From Prillingera fragicola (Eukaryota > Basidiomycota > Tremellomycetes > Trichosporonales > Trichosporonaceae), in the NCBI GenBank assembly GCA_002335605.1, contig BEDY01000004.1:682001-746000 (forward strand): a stretch of DNA of 64,000 nucleotides, given 5' to 3'. Below are positions 21,999 to 32,533 of this stretch, piece after piece (position 1 is the stretch's first letter; every line of letters begins with the position of its first letter). The translations under genes were made by a program, and so were the position numbers. Under the pieces are notes generated by a model. The model was not told the DNA's origin and searched no databases. It saw only the letters and a list, made by a program, of their open reading frames with translations.

Positions 21999-23489
21999 GT
22001 GAGATCAGCCTTCCTACCTCCTGCCGAGATTGGTCTGATGCCGTCGATCATCGACACCATTGTTGCGCATGCCACGCGCACCTCCCTCCTGGCGCTCCGC
22101 ACAGCCTCCCGAGCCATCCAGCTCAAAGTCGACGCCCAACTCTTCTCTCACATCGTTCTTTCTGGCACAGAGAAATGCCCACTGCTCTTGTCACCTCATG
22201 GTCGCCTTCCCAGTCTCGCACCATGTTGTACGGACAGTGACGATGCGCTAGCGAATGGCGATCACGGTGCAACTACCTCCAGGCACACGGACGCCACCAG
22301 TGGCTTTGTCAACAATACCAATACCCACCACCACGTGCTTGCACACACCCAGGTACTTACTCTGGCCGCAGCCTTTTCTGTTTCCAGCCAGCTGGCAGCG
22401 GCTTTCACAAGCTTGCACACAGTCCTGCGCGTCCATCCCTCTGCAGAGCTGGGGCCACTGACGCCACAAGTGGTTGTGGACTTTGCCCCACTGTCACCAA
22501 CTACCGCACTGTCGCCACACCATGTCCACTCCAGTCCAAGCCTCATGGCCCGCTGCATCTGCGATCTCGAGTGCATGTCAGCCATAACCCACCATGTACC
22601 CGCCAGTGTCGACACGGTAGTTACCATTGTGACCTACGACCCCGCGCGACCCCCGCTGCATGGCTTCCTCCAGTTCGGCAAGTGCTCACCAGGTACGCGA
22701 TCTATCATCGCCTATCTCCCACAATCAACCTCATCCCCTGACTTGATCTCGATCGCCTCGGCCTCAGAGTCACCTCTAGCCGAGCCAACCACCATAGAGT
22801 CGAGCCTCACCGACATCAGCCACCTGAGCATCTCTCCCACCGACCGCCTCGTGCCATCACTTACATCCGAGGCACACCCACGAAGCCGGGCAGAGAGCCT
22901 CAGCACCACCACAAGCAGCGTGAGCCCCACCTACCTTTCCCCAAGACATCCACGGAGCTACCCAGGCAGCATCCGCGGCACGACCAGCGCCTGGGGGTTC
23001 ACCTCCTACACTGAGGGCCAAACCCGCAGTGTCCGCCGCGACATCTACCCGACCCTCAGCGAGGAGGGTTTCACATCCTATATTCTCGACGATCAGCCAC
23101 GGAGCTGCCCGGGGAGTGTCCGCGCAATGACCAGCTCGGGGGGCCGCACGTCCTATTTTCCCGACACGGCGCCGCTGTATCTCGGCATGCTGGCGCCGCT
23201 CGTCGCCGAGCTCGCGCTTCATCCTACGACGCAGCACACGCTGGTCGGGATTGAGGATATTCCCCATTTAGCGCTTGGGCTGAGATCGGCCGTGTCAGAT
23301 GAGGAGGTGAGGGAGATGATTGTCGAGGCTGTCGGGGCTGAGTCTGCGATTTATTTTCCTCCTGCTGTTGCTCAGCGGGGGACGGGGATGGTGCGGTTTG
23401 CTGGTTGGGAGGCCGTGAAGGAGGCTCTGGGAGAGGTGGCGTGGCGGGCTGTTATGAGTCAGGTTGAAGGAAGTGAGGAGGCTGAGTGA
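21999..23489 (+). CDS. F-box-like family member 3
   Basis: An open frame of up to 496 aa. The motif starts at MPSIIDTIVAH and continues LLALRTASRAI and VDAQLFSHIVLS, matching the family. The middle holds VDTVVTIVTYDPARP, the second family block. Residues about 300-400 contain an imperfect internal duplication, with PRSYPGSIRGTTS and PRSCPGSVRAMTS each followed by a G-x-TSY word. The C-terminus (FAGWEAVKEALGEVAW) is diverged from the E-Y motif of the others. The true start is uncertain: an ATG at 21964 with a short intron could replace the start at 21999. Function unknown; protein-interaction adaptor is the family-based guess. Confidence 0.7.
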   Translation: MRSAFLPPAEIGLMPSIIDTIVAHATRTSLLALRTASRAIQLKVDAQLFSHIVLSGTEKCPLLLSPHGRLPSLAPCCTDSDDALANGDHGATTSRHTDATSGFVNNTNTHHHVLAHTQVLTLAAAFSVSSQLAAAFTSLHTVLRVHPSAELGPLTPQVVVDFAPLSPTTALSPHHVHSSPSLMARCICDLECMSAITHHVPASVDTVVTIVTYDPARPPLHGFLQFGKCSPGTRSIIAYLPQSTSSPDLISIASASESPLAEPTTIESSLTDISHLSISPTDRLVPSLTSEAHPRSRAESLSTTTSSVSPTYLSPRHPRSYPGSIRGTTSAWGFTSYTEGQTRSVRRDIYPTLSEEGFTSYILDDQPRSCPGSVRAMTSSGGRTSYFPDTAPLYLGMLAPLVAELALHPTTQHTLVGIEDIPHLALGLRSAVSDEEVREMIVEAVGAESAIYFPPAVAQRGTGMVRFAGWEAVKEALGEVAWRAVMSQVEGSEEAE

Positions 23490-23842
23490 GGGTGTATTAA
23501 AGGGCGAGTGTCGGTTTCATTGCCTGTGTGTCAAATTGTACTTTTAATGTCCCAAGTGCTGTATAACATGGGATGAAGATGTAAAAAGTGAGCAGTGATG
23601 CATTTGAGATAGCCAACACACTTAAACAAGACACTGCAGTTTCGGCCTGAAGTAAAACAGGAGATTCTTGGCTTGCTGCGCGAAACGCACTTCTTTCCGC
23701 CACCACTACGGCACCATGTCCATGCATCCTTGGGCTAACGTGCTGTACTCTGCTTTGCAACACCACGAGATCATTGACACTGCAAAATCCGTCTCATGCC
23801 ACAGCCATCGAGTACTGGATTACTTGACCAAACTTACTTGAC
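23490..23842. other. Convergent intergenic region
   Basis: About 350 A/T-richer bases between the 3' ends of F-box-like members 3 and 4. Nothing beyond presumed 3' processing signals was seen. Confidence 0.5.
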
Positions 23843-25072
23843 CTACCAAGCACTGTCATCGTTACCGACCCGATTCATTAGTGCTGCCCTCTGCCGTGCC
23901 CAGTGAATCATCTTCTTAGGCGGCACCGTCTCAAGCCGGAGCTGCTCCTTGTCGGTCCGGGCGTGGTACTCGTCGGCCGAGAGCAAGTCAATGGTTTCAA
24001 CAGTAGAGAGGGCACGCCGACACCTGGCAACTGTGTCGCTGGCTCGGTACTGATCCGAGGCTGCATTGGGAGCCTGACGGCTCTGCTGCACGAATTCCAA
24101 GGCCATGTCGAAAGCAGCCATCTGTAAGACCATGTAGCGGAGTGTGTCTCGGAAAGCCCGATCAAACTCTTCCGGGGAAGGATAGGCGGGTTCGCCGCTC
24201 ATTCGTAGGGCAGAAGCCAGCTCGACGAGGGTGAGGGTGGCTGGCGAGTTGGGGTGAAGCAGGAGCTGGGCGAGCAGACAGTTTAGAGATTCGAAATAGC
24301 CTTGCAGAGTTACATGGCGCTTTCGCTGCATGCCGGTGTCAGAGTCGGAGCCACTGTCACTCGATTCTGCCCAGTAAGACCGTGTGAAGAAGAAGGTAAT
24401 GTGGCGGGGCAGCTGGCAGTCTCTGCGCAGCTCCAGAGGGTGTGCAGGCATGGGGCCAAGGAGTGTGGGTCCGTCGTAGCGATTGTACAGGAGATGAACA
24501 AACCATTCGTTCGCTGCGTCTGGAATGCAGCACAAAAGATGGTCATGCCACAAAGAATTTCTTGGGGCAGCATAGATAAAGTCGATGACCTTGGCAGCCC
24601 CGATGGCAATCCGTGGCCACCGTTGGTAGCGTCGCGTTGGCTCACATTGGGGGTCATCCTGTCCGCGCCGAATCACAGGGATGCTAGCCGTGGCCAAACT
24701 GATTTCATGTCCGGGTTCTGGTGCTTGAAGATCTAGGCAAATGCCGGCGTATCCGTCGCGTAAGGGAGGACAGGGATCAAGGCAGTCCAGCACCTTTGTA
24801 AACCTGCTAACACGCCCCAGTGTACGGTCCTTGGCTGCCTCCGTGTCGTGCAGGGACAGCACGAGTTGCCAAGAATGCCAGTCACCAGATCGACAGAGTG
24901 TGCGCACATTCGAAGGTTGTTCGTTGGGGACAACCAGATGACGATAGAAGATAGCGTCGACGTGGTCGCAGAAGAGAGTGCAGACGAGGCGGCAGGTGCT
25001 GAGAGTTTTGTCAGAGCAAGTGGCGAGAATGGCGTCCAGAATGTGCGGGAAACCAGCGAGCTCGAGGGGCAT
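23843..25072 (-). CDS. F-box-like family member 4
   Basis: I place the start at the ATG at 25072, giving 409 aa beginning MPLELAGFPHILDAIL, because the family motif begins at residue 2 in other members. The frame remains open upstream to 25465 but that extension overlaps the end of the neighbouring gene and has no family match. The motif continues CRLVCTLFCDHVDAIFYRHLVV. A middle block AAKVIDFIYAAP and the C-terminal motif LLSADEYHARTDKEQLRLET fit the family. No introns are needed. Function unknown. Confidence 0.75.
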   Translation of the reverse strand: MPLELAGFPHILDAILATCSDKTLSTCRLVCTLFCDHVDAIFYRHLVVPNEQPSNVRTLCRSGDWHSWQLVLSLHDTEAAKDRTLGRVSRFTKVLDCLDPCPPLRDGYAGICLDLQAPEPGHEISLATASIPVIRRGQDDPQCEPTRRYQRWPRIAIGAAKVIDFIYAAPRNSLWHDHLLCCIPDAANEWFVHLLYNRYDGPTLLGPMPAHPLELRRDCQLPRHITFFFTRSYWAESSDSGSDSDTGMQRKRHVTLQGYFESLNCLLAQLLLHPNSPATLTLVELASALRMSGEPAYPSPEEFDRAFRDTLRYMVLQMAAFDMALEFVQQSRQAPNAASDQYRASDTVARCRRALSTVETIDLLSADEYHARTDKEQLRLETVPPKKMIHWARQRAALMNRVGNDDSAW

Positions 25073-25271
25073 GCTGCCTACAAGGCCTGGCGCCAGTGAC
25101 AATGGCAGTACAGTAGATGAAGTGTTCAACGTGAGAAATAAAGGTAGAAGTACAATGGCAAAAATAGCCTGCCTACTGCGGTAAGCACTAGACGACGCCC
25201 GCGATGGACGCGCCCCTGCACTCGTGGCGACACAAAGGGTCCATGTACATGATTGACCCAATGCATATAAC

Positions 25272-28200
25272 CTACTGCCACCCATACTGCGGCTGCTGTT
25301 GTTGTTGCTGTCCACCCTGCTGCTGTCCTCCACCCTGCGTCCCACCCTGCCCAGGCTGCGAGGACTCATACTGGTCCCGCCACTGCCTCCTCTCCTGTCC
25401 AAACCCAAACACCTGTGCCGCCGCCGACTGCTGCTGGGTCGCGGTGGGCAGACTCTGTCGCTCATAGCCGCCTGCAGAATTATCGTGAATGAACGCCTTC
25501 TGCCTCTTCACAGGCGAGGTCGAGGCGCGTGCCTCCTCATACGCCGCGACCTGCTGCGAAAAGCTCCCATAGGGTGGCGGAGGCGCGGGGGACTCAAACC
25601 TCCCACTGCTACTCAACGAACCGGTGGCAGATCCAGAATACCCGCTCTGGTTGGGGAAGCCGCGTTGGCTAAGCTGCGCTGTTTGGTACTGCGGGTAGCG
25701 CTCGCGGAGGCGTTCTTGGACGCGCTGATCGTAGCGTTCCGCGCCGCGTTCGTCGGACGGGTAGGTTGGAAGGCGATCTTGGGTTGCGTAAGCTGAAAGG
25801 GGTTGATAGGTTGAGTAGACCGGATTGGGGATTTGCTGCTGTTGCGATTGCTGCTGCTGGTGCGTGTGTAGAGAGTGCTGCTGAGGCAGCTGAGGTGGTT
25901 GCTGCTGCTGCGATTGGGATATCCAGCCACGCCGCTCTTCAGGTTCGGGCGTGTAGGTATAGCTTATCTCTGCAGTCCTCGTCGTAGTGACCACACGAGA
26001 GTCGCGATACGTGGCCGTCGTAACCTCAGTTTCAAATGGCGGACGATACCCCTGTAGAGGCGACATATTGCTGAACGGCTGCTCCTGCAGTCCCGACATG
26101 GCACGAGAAGGGCTGCGATCCTGGCTCGGTATGATGGGCCTCTCCGGCTGCGGTATGTCACGGCCGGAATTGCGGGCCGATTCGCCTAAGGGGTTGGGGA
26201 ACGGTGTTGCCCGCGGATCGTCCCTTCTTTGCACTGCTATCGACGCAGAGGACGGCGTGCGTGTCGGCGGCGTCCGATCCATCGCACTTTCAACCAAGGC
26301 CCGCTGGCTCGGTGCAGGCGCGAGAACGGCGTCCCGGCCCCAATTCTTGACAAACTGGCGCATGAGTGGGGGTTTCGACAAGGTCCTGTGCGGGCTGCCG
26401 TCCGGCGTGCCTTCAGATAACGAGGCCGAGGAGTCGTGTCGACCCTCCAACTCGTCCAAAGGCGGATGTGTGCTGAAATCCGTTAGGGGTGCGGCGGGGT
26501 CAAAGTCCAGCGGCTGCTGCTCTTCCTGTAGAGTGGCAACGTTCGAGATCGTGACCGGTGCCGGTTCAGCGGGCTCGGCCAGTTGTTCCACCACCGTGTC
26601 TGCAACTGGGGAGGTAGGTACCATGCGCGCCAGAAAGTCGTTGATGCTCGCCGTAGTTGGATACTGCACTATAGGCGGGACCCCCGAGTTGAGTGACGAT
26701 ATGCCAGAAGTACTGCGACGCTGCCGCTCAGACTCCCATGGGCCTGATGGTGGTGGCGCGCCGGGATCCCGCGACTCTGCGCCATCCTCAGACGAGTAGC
26801 CGGCGACCGTATCGCCGTCCGAGTCGACTAATTTCTCCCTCTGTGCCAGTGCTGCTGCGTCCTCCGTACCGTTCATTGGCCGCGATTCTTCGCCCTCGGC
26901 AGGCACCTTCTTCTGGCGCTTCTTGACCGGCTTACCATCGACACCCAACGAGCGCCGCTTATTCGGCACACCAGGTTTTCTCCCCTTTAGCGGCCGCTGA
27001 ATCGTCCGTGTCTCGGCCAGCTTCCTCTTTTCAAGCCACTCGATCCAGTCCTCAGGCAGGGGAAGAGACTCGACGTCCTCGGCCTTCTTCACGAGACGCA
27101 CACAGTCGAAATCTGGCTCGTTTTTAGCCAACTGGTCGACCTGATCCTGAACCGTCTTGTTCTGGCGGAAGGCGTCCTGCCGCAGATCCCTGCTGAACGC
27201 TGAACCAACGAGGTGGCGCAATCCGCGCTTGTCAAGGCATTGGGAGCAATTGCAGATGCCCTTGCAGTAGGGACAGATGAATGACCTCGACTCCTCGTCA
27301 AACTCAAAATAGTTGTACCGCGTACAGCACGTAGAGCAATAGGACCTGAGGCACTCTGGTTCCGTATTGCGACACTGCATTTTGGGTTTGAACGACTTGC
27401 GCCGGCACTGGTGGCATGTCACGCCGGGGAGTTCCTGACGTTAGCTCTACACCCGAGAAAGATCATACCGAGTAGGGCACTTTGGGGCCGAAGGACTCTC
27501 TTGAGGTTGGGAGGTAGATTGGACCGTGCAGTGCAGCTTCGGCCTGCGCCTTGGCATCCGCCCTCGCTGCGATTCGCTGCAGCCGTTTCTGCTCCGCCTC
27601 CATCTTGTCCTTCCACGCACGAAACCTGAACGCAGAGGTGACGCCGCCAACCTCGGCTTCTTCTCCTTCCGCCAGTTCGCCGCCCTCGCCGTGTCCGAAG
27701 CGCCATCGCCGCTCTTCGCCCTGCATCAGCGACCGATCCAAGTACTCGCCATCGTCGATCATGCGACGCATCTTGCGACCGATGACGATTTCGACGCACT
27801 TGGCGCGCTGGCGGTGGCCTGGAGGTGGCAGTGACAGGACGTTTCCTCTGCGGTCAAAGATGACCCGCCGGCCGCGCTGCCGAGGCGCGCTCTTGGCTGG
27901 TGGAGGGGATTGTGCTGGGAAGAGCTGCTGTGACGCTTGCTGCAGGCCCAGCTCGGCGAGGAGATCCTCGTTCATGCTAATGTTGAGACGACGTTGCCTT
28001 TCATCTGATGTTAGCGGTCAGTCAATTCCATGAACTCACAGTCATGGTCCTGCTCCTCCATGCCGTCCTCGCCTTCATAGCTGTAGTCGGTGGGCGCGCC
28101 GCCCGACTGGGCGTCCTCGTAGTGCGATGACGGCGGTCTGGACGGTGAAGCAGAAACCTGAGCGGAAGGGCCCGGATCCCCATTCTTCGACCCATCTGTC

Positions 28201-28451
28201 AAGGGCCGGGGTATTGGCCCTGGGGATTTGGATGCCGTGAGACTCAAAGAAGATGGCACCGGAGGCGCGTTCAGCTGGGTCGGCGGCCTTGACGCGGAGC
28301 TGGGGAGTGACTGGGAATTGAGACCTGCTGGAGACAAGCTGAATCTTGGAGGTGGAGTGAACAGTGGAGATCTTGGTTGCGAGTGTGGCGACCCATGCTC
28401 TGATGCTGCTGGGTCATGCCATGGTCGGCGGCTTGAGCCCTCTCCGTCCAT
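25272..28451 (-). CDS. zf-4CXXC_R1 zinc-finger nuclear protein
   Basis: Three exons, 28451-28040, 28004-27469 and 27434-25272, give about 1036 aa. The splices rebuild DYERQRRLNIS upstream of MNEDLLAELG, and LPGVTCHQCRRK at the zinc finger, both typical of the family. From residue 323 the CHQCRRK, CRNTEPEC, YCSTCCTRYNY, CPYCKGICNCSQC series is the zf-4CXXC_R1 domain of CDCA7 and fungal homologues, which act in the nucleus on chromatin or DNA. The N-terminus is Ser/Pro-rich with an acidic patch. A basic stretch (RGRRVIFDRRGN, then KRRSLGVDGKPVKKRQKK) supplies likely nuclear localisation signals. The C-terminal third is Gln-rich, ending PQYGWQ, as in activation domains. Specific target genes cannot be inferred. 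Confidence 0.87.
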
Positions 28452-29080
28452 GGCGGTGGAGATGGGGCCGTGGCCGCGAGAAGAGAGCTCTGTATTTGAC
28501 TAGCGCATCCAGATAGAGGCTGTTGAGTGCCGAGTGTGAGCTGGCGTGCGTGATGTGAAGCGTTGACAAGGACAAGATGTGGTGAGAAGGTTGGACCTCA
28601 ACGATGTGACTTGGCCACTCAACTCAATCAACTAAACAACATGTACTATGACGTGTCATTATGCCATGTGCTAACCACGTGACACATGAGCCTAACGGGA
28701 TCAATTGTATCAACTCATCGTCATTCCGGGTGGATGGTGACCGGGTGGGATGGTCCTTGTCCCCAAAAGAATTGAGACGCGTGAACTCTGTATCTTGCTG
28801 CTGCTCTCATCTCACACTCTCACACTCCTGGGCTCTTCTTGCTGCTGCCCACTCACACAGTTCTACTCTTTCGACACTACATCAAGCCGACAGCTGATCA
28901 TTCTCGCTCCCTACGACACCCAGTACCTCACAGCTACAAGCGCAACTCTCCACCGCGAAGTGCCCGGTTCGCCTCCACTCACACCCCGCCACCTGCGCAC
29001 TTGTCTCCAATCTCTCCAGTCTTGCGCTGGAACTCTCCCTACACCCTCTCGCACTCATCCCGCACCCTCCCACCCCCATC
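28452..29080. other. Divergent promoter region
   Basis: About 630 bases between the zinc-finger gene (-) and the Nudix gene (+). The right half is CT-rich, as expected for a leader. No gene was seen. Confidence 0.55.
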
Positions 29081-30830
29081 ATGTCTGCGCTCGGTACGTA
29101 CATTGACAGCACACCCTGGCAGCTCCACCTCCACCCCAACCCCAAGGAGGTGGAGCGACCATGGTCGCGTGCAACCAAGACGCGTGACACTCCTTCTGAC
29201 GCCACAGACGCTGTTCCAGCGCAGAATGTGCTTGCATTGATCCAATCACTTCGCTCGACCCCGCCACGTCTTATCCTATCTCCTCCCACTCAGCCACGCC
29301 GCGCGAGCGTGGCGCTCATCTTGCGCATGCGCCCTGCCCCAGAACTTGTGTTTGAGGGCAAGGTGCCACACGATTATGCTGGTCCAGTTGTGCCGGCTAA
29401 CGAGTTTGGCGTTGGCATGCCATTTGACGATTTCTTGAGGCTCAGTGAGTGATTTAGCGCGGAGGTATCGCTGACGACGCAGACTGGGTCAACCACCCGA
29501 ACACTGTGCCCGAGCTGCTGTTTATCCGTCGCGCACCTGCGCCCGGCTCTAACGGTGCATCCCGCTGGTCGAGCCACGTCGCTTTCCCAGGTGGTAGGCA
29601 GGAGCCGACAGACGACTCGGCAATGTACACTGCGCTGCGCGAGACGTGGGAGGAGATTGGTATTGATCTCGCCGAGAGCGACTTCCAGCATGTCGGCAGG
29701 CTCGACGAACGCGAGATCACCACGAGTTTGGGGAAGAGGCTCCTCATGATTCTGTCTCCTTTCGGTTAGTCGCATGTCTGAGGCGTAGCTGACCCCACAG
29801 TGTTCATGCAGACGTCACCATTCAGCCCCGAGCCAGAACTTCAGGCAAGCGAGGTCTCTACCGTTCACTGGATCCCACTGTCGTCACTCTCGCCACCATT
29901 CGAGCCAGACCAGTGGTCCCACATTGACATTGACATTTCGACACGGCTTAGCCCACGGAACCAACTCATCCGATGGGCTCTTCGTGGTCTTGTCGGCAAG
30001 ATGCAGTAAGTCTTGTGAGGGTCAGCAGTGTATCGCTAACCTCTAGGTTCGGCTGCATTATGCTGCCCGATGAGCCCGACCATGTTGCAGAGGGCTTCGA
30101 CCTGAACGCCGACTTTGAGGAACCTCCCGAGGGCGGCGCGGGCACATTCTTTGACCACGCGTCCGGCCGCCGCATGTTGCGCCTTTGGGGCCTGAGTTTG
30201 GGAATGACTCTGGACCTCGTCGCCCACTGCCCAGGCAGCGACGCCCGTCTCGTCACCTCTCGCTCCAGGTCCACCTCGGACGGCTCTTCACCAGACCGCG
30301 CGACTCTCTTCGGCCCCCGCACACCAGTGACAGTGGCATCCTCGTTTGACCAGCACTGGTTCCCCGCGGAGAAATCCTCGGGTACCACTTCACAATTCAC
30401 CTCCCGCCCCGGCCGCTCCCGAAGCATCGGCAGCACCAACGGCGTCGCGACAAAGACGGCGCTGGCTGAGCCACAGCAAAAGCGCCGCTCAGCGTCGGTT
30501 GCCTTCCTGGAGCGCAGGCGGCGCGGCGTCGGCCCAGGCGTCACCGCCGTCTTCCCTAGGTTTTCGTACCCAGACGTCAACTTTTGGATCTGGGTCTTTG
30601 GACGTCGATACCGCGCCGTCGTGCGTTCATGGGAGGAGAGCGTCCACGGCCCAGACCGCGCAGCGGACAGGCGGACCAACTGGTCCGGCGCGGCTCTTTC
30701 CACATTCTACGCTGCCGTGCGTAATGCCCTTGTCGTCGCGATTGTTATTCGCGGCCTCGCGACGCTGGGCGGTATTGCCGGCCTGACGTGGTTCTTCCTC
30801 CGACACGTGCCCGGGGGGAAGGCGCTGTGA
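29081..30830 (+). CDS. Nudix hydrolase of the CoA-pyrophosphatase type with a C-terminal membrane anchor
   Basis: Five exons (29081-29093, 29208-29444, 29483-29764, 29801-30005, 30047-30830) give 506 aa. The Nudix box lies near residues 117-144, with FPGGRQEPTDD and RETWEEIGID; Asp replaces the first Glu, as in NUDT7/NUDT8/PCD1 relatives that cleave CoA and its derivatives. The first exon codes for only four residues plus one base. After about residue 250 the protein continues through a Ser/Arg-rich, probably disordered region, then FPRFSYPDVNFWIWVFGRRYRAVVRSWEE, and ends in a hydrophobic helix (about 478-500) followed by RHVPGGKAL. This tail is not part of the classic enzyme and suggests anchoring to an organelle membrane. 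The frame is continuous across all introns. Confidence 0.87.
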
Positions 30831-31626
30831 CTCGCACGCGCGCGGGCTGGAAAGCTCGTGCCAGAGAGTGAGAATAAGCGGGTTGGGACGAGGTTGGTGA
30901 GGGCATTGCAGGGTGTGCCCGAGGTTGTGGCGAGGACGTTGGTTGGGTCTAATGGTGGCCGATAGGCTGGCCACGGTGCGTCTTGCTTGAGAAGGGACAG
31001 GACGGCACGGAGAGGCAAAGGAGGCGATAGAGCGCAGGACGCGTAATACAGCGACTTTGGAAGCACAACTCGAGAACGACTCTTGGACCCGCGACCTTGT
31101 GACGACTTGACCGGCCGACACTATTCAGACGACACGGACGCAGACACGGACGAACAGCAACAATGGCAGCCGATTAGCCTGATAAAAAGGGCAGAGCAGG
31201 GCTTGAGGAAGCCGAGAGACAGTTGGGATTGATACAGTACATATAAATATTGATGTTGCATTATGTATCCTCGCATAGAGTGCGCTCCGAGTGCGACAGT
31301 GTCCGGAACTGAACTGGGCCGCAAACGTCGACTTTTGATCTCGCTGCGACGCCTTTGTCTGGGCACTTTTCTTCCAATGCGACACGAGAGCTCGAAAATT
31401 TGCAAAAGGAATCCATGCAATGAATGGCTGGGAAACCTGCGATCCGTGGTCACTTGTTTGATATGTACAGTACGAGGTGGTCGTAGTGTGCTTTGGTTGA
31501 CAATTCTATAAATCCCACCATAATCCATCCTACCTTGCTCCTCTCCCCCCTATTCATCAGTGCCAAACCAAACGTCCAATTTACCACACACGATCTCAAA
31601 GCTCTACGTCCCAAAGCAACAACATC
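30831..31626. other. Intergenic region of 0.8 kb
   Basis: No supported gene. The minus-strand open frames here are not accompanied by domains or splice signals. A/T-rich sequence near 31240-31260 may belong to a 3' end or promoter. Confidence 0.5.
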
Positions 31627-31879
31627 ATGAACCAGTCCGACGCCTCGCGCATCCAGAGCTCCCAGGTACAGTATCCCCTCATCGCCCACAAATGACGCCA
31701 GGCTCGTTCCGGCGGCGACATGTCTTCTTCAGGCTTTGCGGCACGTGCCCAGTCCGCATCTGCCGGCAACGCCCAGGCGTCCGCCAGCTCTGCGGGGTGG
31801 GGGTGGTAGCCAGGGTGCCGCGCAGGGAGGTCAAGGTGGTGGCGGCGGTGGCCAGTCTGGTGGTGGCGGCAAGAAGTAA
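31627..31879 (+). pseudogene. Small SMP-like stress protein gene with a one-base frameshift
   Basis: Exon 1 (31627-31665) reads MNQSDASRIQSSQ and, after a 36-nt intron 31666-31701, exon 2 begins ARSGGDMSSSGFAARAQSA. This is the pattern of small fungal proteins with the seed-maturation-protein (SMP) motif. In that frame a stop follows soon after SSAG, at about residue 50. One base away, the frame continues as a Gly-rich tail ending QSGGGGKK and stops at 31879, which is how such proteins usually end. The break falls in the G-run near 31795-31805. Either an indel in the assembly or a true truncation of a roughly 70-residue protein explains it. The gene is too short for a long open frame. Confidence 0.6.
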
Positions 31880-32533
31880 ACCCGGGGAGCTCGTTTGCTA
31901 GCGATCAGGCTCTGTGGGGTCTGCTGCCGAAGTGGGGGAGCGAAGGATCCTGGGAAAGAGTCAACTGGATTGGTTGAGATATGCGAAGTATAAGAGAAGC
32001 GAAGGATGTGGCAGGATGTGTGGATTACACAGGCAGAGTGTGGCACTGAATGCAGGGATGGGACAATAGTGTGTTTCTCGATATCACTGTTCACCCCCAA
32101 ACTGCCAACAGCTTATGCCCTTGTATGTATCTGGACACTGCAAAGTGCACACTGAGAATACGATAAACTGGGTACAGATATGCCTAGACCCGTTCATGAT
32201 CAGCAAAGTGGGTGCCAGTCTACGGGAATTTGAGCATAGTGTGTTTTAAGAAATGATAGAACTTGGGTCGATTTGCCCCCAGAAAGACCTAGACTGTTTC
32301 TCGAGGACACGCAAAAACATACGAGAAAGTGAGGTTAAGCGTTCTCGGTTGTCACTTTAAGGTCAGCGGCCCAGACACTCTGGACGACAGCGGCGGCAGA
32401 GGCAGTGGTGGGATACTCAAAGTCCATCCACGCCCAGCACTAACGGCACACACCGCCTCCGCACCAGTGCCCGTTCGCCATCACGCACACAATTCATCTT
32501 GTCCATTTCTGCTGACCATTTTATAAACCGAAA
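31880..32533. other. Convergent intergenic region with a short recurring motif
   Basis: About 650 bases between the SMP-like gene and the repeat-rich gene. TAGTGTGTTTCTC at 32067-32079 is the reverse complement of a word repeated near 47.1-47.6 kb, and TAGTGTGTTTT recurs at 32237. No gene was seen. Confidence 0.45.

Noticed and set aside
25073..25465. N-terminal extension of F-box-like member 4
   Set aside because: It overlaps the end of the zinc-finger gene and precedes the point where all other family members start.
30627..31121. 164-aa minus-strand frame overlapping the 3' end of the Nudix gene
   Set aside because: No domain or splice support and partly antisense to well-supported coding sequence.
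31780..31825. A 17-base intron to repair the SMP-like gene
   Set aside because: Too short to be spliced; an indel in the G-run is simpler.
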